This document shows, in pieces, positions 61,370 through 64,000 of a stretch of DNA of 64,000 bases. The stretch is from the NCBI RefSeq assembly GCF_003610235.1, contig NZ_RAPR01000001.1:7440001-7504000 (forward strand). Direction: 5' to 3'. The notes under the pieces were generated by a model. That model did not search any database. It was not told the DNA's origin and saw nothing but the letters and a program-made list of their open reading frames with translations. A program made the translations under genes and the position numbers. Source of the stretch: Catellatospora citrea. GTDB lineage: Bacteria > Actinomycetota > Actinomycetes > Mycobacteriales > Micromonosporaceae. Positions within the stretch are counted from its first letter, which is position 1. The number at the start of each line of letters is the position of its first letter.

Positions 61370-61693
61370 ATGGTCTCTATGGTCGAAGTCCTCAACCCCG
61401 GCGAGCTGGAGCAGGGCCTGTCCGCCCTGCGCGGCTGGACCGGCGACGTGCACGGCATCACCCGCACCGTGAAGCTGCCCAGCTTCCCCGCCGCGCTGGC
61501 CGTGGTGGCCCGGGTGGGCGAGGCGGCGGAGAGCATGGACCACCATCCGGACATGGACATCCGCTACCGCCATCTCACCTTCACGTGCTGCACCCATGCC
61601 GCCGGCGGTCTCACCGACCTCGACCTGCGGCTGGCCCGCATGATCGACGAAATCGTCGCCGAGGCCACGGCCGACCAGCCCGCCAACCACTGA
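61370..61693 (+). CDS. Pterin-4a-carbinolamine dehydratase
   Basis: About 107 residues (104 if it starts at ATG 61379). Active site DHHPDMDIRYRHLTF with THAAGGLTDLDLRLARMID fits the PCD/DCoH family: His-His-Pro and the second His in the TH-x2-GGLT motif. It dehydrates 4a-hydroxytetrahydrobiopterin after pterin-dependent hydroxylation, or acts on molybdopterin-related pterins. GGAGG lies farther from the start than usual. Single gene. Confidence 0.9.
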   Translation: MVSMVEVLNPGELEQGLSALRGWTGDVHGITRTVKLPSFPAALAVVARVGEAAESMDHHPDMDIRYRHLTFTCCTHAAGGLTDLDLRLARMIDEIVAEATADQPANH

Positions 61694-61718
61694 CCCTGCC
61701 TCGGCTGCGGTCGCGCCC

Positions 61719-61780
61719 TGCAGTTTCGGGGAAACTGCACGAACCAGCGCGGTCAAAGCTTCAGTTTCCCCGAAACTGCA
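61719..61780. repeat. Dispersed palindrome family B, copy 2
   Basis: Perfect 19-bp arms TGCAGTTTCGGGGAAACTG and CAGTTTCCCCGAAACTGCA. The spacer differs from copy 1 at 29158-29211. Confidence 0.8.
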
Positions 61781-61847
61781 GTCGCGGCTCGGGCTCGGAG
61801 TAGGTGGAGTGGTCGCGTTTGCCCAGCTTGTGGTGGGTGGAATGTTG

Positions 61848-61892
61848 GGAAGGGCACCTTCTTAACGCGGAGCGTTAAGAAGGTGCCCTTCC
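61848..61892. repeat. Dispersed palindrome family A, copy 3 (perfect 21-bp arms)
   Basis: Same core AAGGGCACCTTCTTAACGC and GGA loop as copy 2; ends 18 bases before the stop codon side of the next minus-strand gene. Copy B2 lies just before it, as B1 does before A2. Confidence 0.85.
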
Positions 61893-61909
61893 TTCTGCCC
61901 GGGCGGTGC

Positions 61910-62686
61910 TCAGTCGGTGAGGCGGTCCGGGGTGACTTTGATGACGGAGAAGAAGGCGCCCTGGGGGTCGGCCAGGACGGCGAAGCGGCCGGGTGGGATG
62001 TCGGTGGGCGGGATGGAGACGGTGCCGCCGAGGTCCTGCGCGCGGGCGACGGCGGCGTCGCAGTCGGCGACGTGGAAGTACACCATCCAGTGTGGCGGGA
62101 GGTCCTCCGGCCACTCGTCGCCCTCCATCGGCATCATGCCGGCGATGCGGGCGCCGTCGAGCTGGAACTCGGTGTAGATGACCGGGCCGAGCGGCATGTC
62201 CTGCGGTTTCCAGCCGAACACGCCACCGTAGAAGATCTTCGAACCCTCCGGGTCGCGGGTGGTCAGCTCGTTCCAGGCCAGCGTGCCGGGCCTGCGGAAG
62301 ATCTCGCCGCCGCCGTGGGTGCCGGGCTGCCACACCGCGAACATCGCCCCGGCCTGGTCCAGGAAGACCGCCATCTGGCCGTATCCGAGCACGTCGAACG
62401 GTTCCAGCAGGACACTGCCGCCGAACTCGACGACCTTGGCGGCGGTGGCCGCCGCGTCGGAGGTCTCGACGTACGTCGTCCACATCGGTGGCTGGCTCTC
62501 GCCCTGGATCGGGCCCGCGCCGGCGACCTGCTTGCCGTCGATCAGGTATGTCGTATAACCGCCCGCCTCGGGTTCAGGGGTGACCTCGGCGTCCCAGTCG
62601 AACAGCTGGGTGTAGAACTCCGTGGCGCTCTTCAGATCGGTGGTGCTCAGGTCGACCCAGGTGGGAACGCCGGGTGCGTTGGCCAT
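61910..62686 (-). CDS. Two-domain VOC protein (CFP30B/Rv0577-like)
   Basis: 258 residues, two tandem VOC domains: PTWVDLSTTDLKSATEFYTQLFDWD and GTLAWNELTTRDPEGSKIFYGGVFGW start the halves, ending AVWQP and GAFFSVIKV. Strongly like mycobacterial Rv0577 (CFP30B, 261 residues), secreted or surface-associated there without a signal peptide; substrate unknown. ATG 62686 with AGAGGGG. Convergent with the pterin dehydratase gene, separated by palindromes B2 and A3. Confidence 0.9.
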   Translation of the reverse strand: MANAPGVPTWVDLSTTDLKSATEFYTQLFDWDAEVTPEPEAGGYTTYLIDGKQVAGAGPIQGESQPPMWTTYVETSDAAATAAKVVEFGGSVLLEPFDVLGYGQMAVFLDQAGAMFAVWQPGTHGGGEIFRRPGTLAWNELTTRDPEGSKIFYGGVFGWKPQDMPLGPVIYTEFQLDGARIAGMMPMEGDEWPEDLPPHWMVYFHVADCDAAVARAQDLGGTVSIPPTDIPPGRFAVLADPQGAFFSVIKVTPDRLTD

Positions 62687-62854
62687 GCCGATACCCCTCT
62701 GTTTCGTGACACGGACCGGTTTGTCCGCTTCATCCGATGGTGGCAGACGAGGGGAGCGGAACCGCGCGAATCGCACATCGTCGACGTGTCGATTGTGTGG
62801 ACGCGTTACATGGCTGTTGCCGCCCGATGAGTCATACGTTTCCCGGGCATTCGC

Positions 62855-62870
62855 AGTGACCCGGGTCACG
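62855..62870 (+). promoter_or_regulatory. Crp-like palindrome upstream of the livG-like gene
   Basis: AGTGACCCGGGTCACG holds GTGA-N6-TCAC. Its centre lies 36 bases before the ATG, so it overlaps the likely promoter. Confidence 0.45.
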
Positions 62871-62898
62871 TAGTACGAAGCATCCCAAGGAGCAACAG

Positions 62899-63684
62899 AT
62901 GGGCTCAGAAGGTTCCGCAGGTCAGCACCCTGCCTTACGGGCTCGCGGGCTGACCAAGGAGTTCCGGGGCTTCCGCGCGGTCGACGGCGTCGACCTCGCC
63001 GTGGCGGCGGGCAGCGTGCATGCGCTGGTCGGGCCCAACGGAGCCGGCAAGACCACACTGTTCAACCTGCTCACCGGCTTTCTGCCGCCGACCGCCGGCC
63101 GCATCGAGGTGGCGGGCGCGGACCTCACCGGCCTGGCCCCGGAGGGATTCGCCCGCCGCGGCGTGGCCCGTTCCTTCCAGATCACCAGCCTGTTCGGCCA
63201 GCTCACGGCGTTGGAGCATGTCGAATTGGCGCTGCAGAGCGGATCGTCGCTGGGCTGGCAGTTCTGGCGGTCGGCGAAGCTGATGCGCCGCTACACCCCG
63301 CGGGCCATGGAGCTGCTGGACATGGTCGGACTGGCGGACCTGGCGCACACGACCGCCGACGCGCTCGCGTACGGCCGCAAGCGGGCCCTGGAACTCGCGT
63401 TGGCGCTGGCCCTGGAGCCGTCGGTGCTGCTGCTGGACGAGCCGACGGCGGGCATGGGACTGGAGGACGTGGACCGCACGATCGCCCTGATCGCCGCGAT
63501 CCGCGCCGGTCGGACCGTGGTCATGGTGGAGCACAACATGTCCGTGGTCGGCGCGCTGGCCGACCGGGTCACCGTGCTGCAGGCCGGCCGGGTGCTGGTG
63601 GAGGGCCCGTACGACGAGGTGCGCGCGGACGAGCGCGTGATCACCGCCTACCTGGGTGAGGGAGCCGTCCGTGCTGCGCATTGA
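62899..63684 (+). CDS. Branched-chain amino acid/urea-type ABC ATPase (LivG-like)
   Basis: 261 residues. Walker A GPNGAGKTT, Walker B SVLLLDEPTAGM and the LivG hallmark AYGRKRALELALAL in place of LSGGQ. One of the two ATPases of a HAAT-type importer of branched-chain amino acids, urea or amides. ATG 62899 with AAGGAG. Binding protein and permeases are not upstream and should lie beyond the window. Confidence 0.9.
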   Translation: MGSEGSAGQHPALRARGLTKEFRGFRAVDGVDLAVAAGSVHALVGPNGAGKTTLFNLLTGFLPPTAGRIEVAGADLTGLAPEGFARRGVARSFQITSLFGQLTALEHVELALQSGSSLGWQFWRSAKLMRRYTPRAMELLDMVGLADLAHTTADALAYGRKRALELALALALEPSVLLLDEPTAGMGLEDVDRTIALIAAIRAGRTVVMVEHNMSVVGALADRVTVLQAGRVLVEGPYDEVRADERVITAYLGEGAVRAAH

Positions 63685-64000
63685 GGAACTTTCCGCCTGG
63701 TACGGCGAGGCGCAGGTGCTGCGCGGGGTGAGCCTGGAGATCGCCGCGGGCGAGGTGGTCACCCTGTGCGGGCGCAACGGCGCGGGCAAGACCACGCTGC
63801 TGCGCTGCGTGATGGGCCTGCACCAGGGCCAGCGCGGCACCGTCGAACTGGACGGCCGCTCGCTGACCGGACAGCCCGCCCACCGGCGGGCCCGGGCCGG
63901 GCTGGGCTGGGTGCCCGACGACCGCGGCTGCTACGCCACGCTGACCGTCGCCGAGACGCTGTCGCTGCCGCCGGTGGTCGGCCCGGCCCCGTGGTCGCCG
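63671..64000 (+). CDS. LivF-like ABC ATPase, 3' truncated by window end
   Basis: Begins at GTG 63671, overlapping the livG-like stop by 14 bases; frame open to base 64000 (110 codons). MLRIEELSAWYGEAQVLRGV and Walker A GRNGAGKTTLL near residue 36, then MGLHQGQRGTVELDG and GLGWVPDDRGCYATLTV fit LivF/UrtE. It pairs with the LivG-like ATPase. Confidence 0.9.
   Translation, partial: MLRIEELSAWYGEAQVLRGVSLEIAAGEVVTLCGRNGAGKTTLLRCVMGLHQGQRGTVELDGRSLTGQPAHRRARAGLGWVPDDRGCYATLTVAETLSLPPVVGPAPWSP

Overview
The window is very G+C-rich, has many GTG starts, tight coding and almost no A+T-rich DNA outside promoters, which points to an actinobacterium. The thrS - HIT - pgsA - PIM acyltransferase - pimA - membrane protein - pdxS ... 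pdxT - yebC order, the secreted CBM2 chitinase, a short palindromic repeat downstream of several stop codons, and CebR-type operators fit a filamentous actinomycete, most likely Micromonosporaceae (family-level placement is inference). No rRNA, tRNA, CRISPR array, transposase, phage gene or replication origin was seen.

Layout. 1-1459: the end of a molybdate-responsive HTH/TOBE regulator and modC. 1626-5136: an archaeal/rickettsial-type valS behind a 19-codon leader ORF, divergent from trmB. 5289-12800: secreted hydrolases (amidase with golvesin-like domain, SGNH hydrolase, CBM2-FnIII-GH18 chitinase) with small or unknown proteins, a TPR/FnIII membrane protein and an SDR between them. 12983-17926: a 14-TM MFS exporter carrying a C-terminal winged-helix domain, a thioredoxin-like/DUF4395 pair, a VOC protein and a second MFS exporter. 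18099-26295: an FHA-ABC transporter fusion (Rv1747-like), a Na+/H+ antiporter, two exported or anchored proteins of unknown function, a Gfo/Idh oxidoreductase and a Ser/Thr kinase. 26392-32773: carbohydrate uptake, with a GH1 beta-glucosidase and an ABC sugar importer (binding protein plus two permeases, no ATPase), both with LacI-family operators. 33114-40086: cold-shock protein, tam, adenosine deaminase, a membrane-anchored PemK/MazF-like protein co-transcribed with a LacI-type sensor-GGDEF-EAL fusion, and a cyclopropane fatty acid synthase.

40233-61159 is the conserved actinobacterial thrS/phosphatidylinositol-mannoside/vitamin B6 locus. It is interrupted twice: by a VOC protein, a Tat-exported polysaccharide deacetylase and an EF-G paralogue between the HIT gene and pgsA; and, between pdxS and pdxT, by a four-gene polysaccharide operon (GT2 synthase, GT39/ArnT-like transferase, copper-radical GlxA-like oxidase, excalibur protein) plus a divergent Lrp/PLP-lyase pair. 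61370-64000 holds a pterin carbinolamine dehydratase, a CFP30B-like VOC protein and the first two genes (livG/livF-like ATPases) of an ABC operon that runs off the end.

Themes that recur: long intergenic palindromes in at least three repeated families; many genes with a -10 box 6-9 bases before the start and no Shine-Dalgarno (probably leaderless); three Crp-like TGTGA-N6-TCACA palindromes; and operators matching CebR/LacI repressors that are not encoded here.
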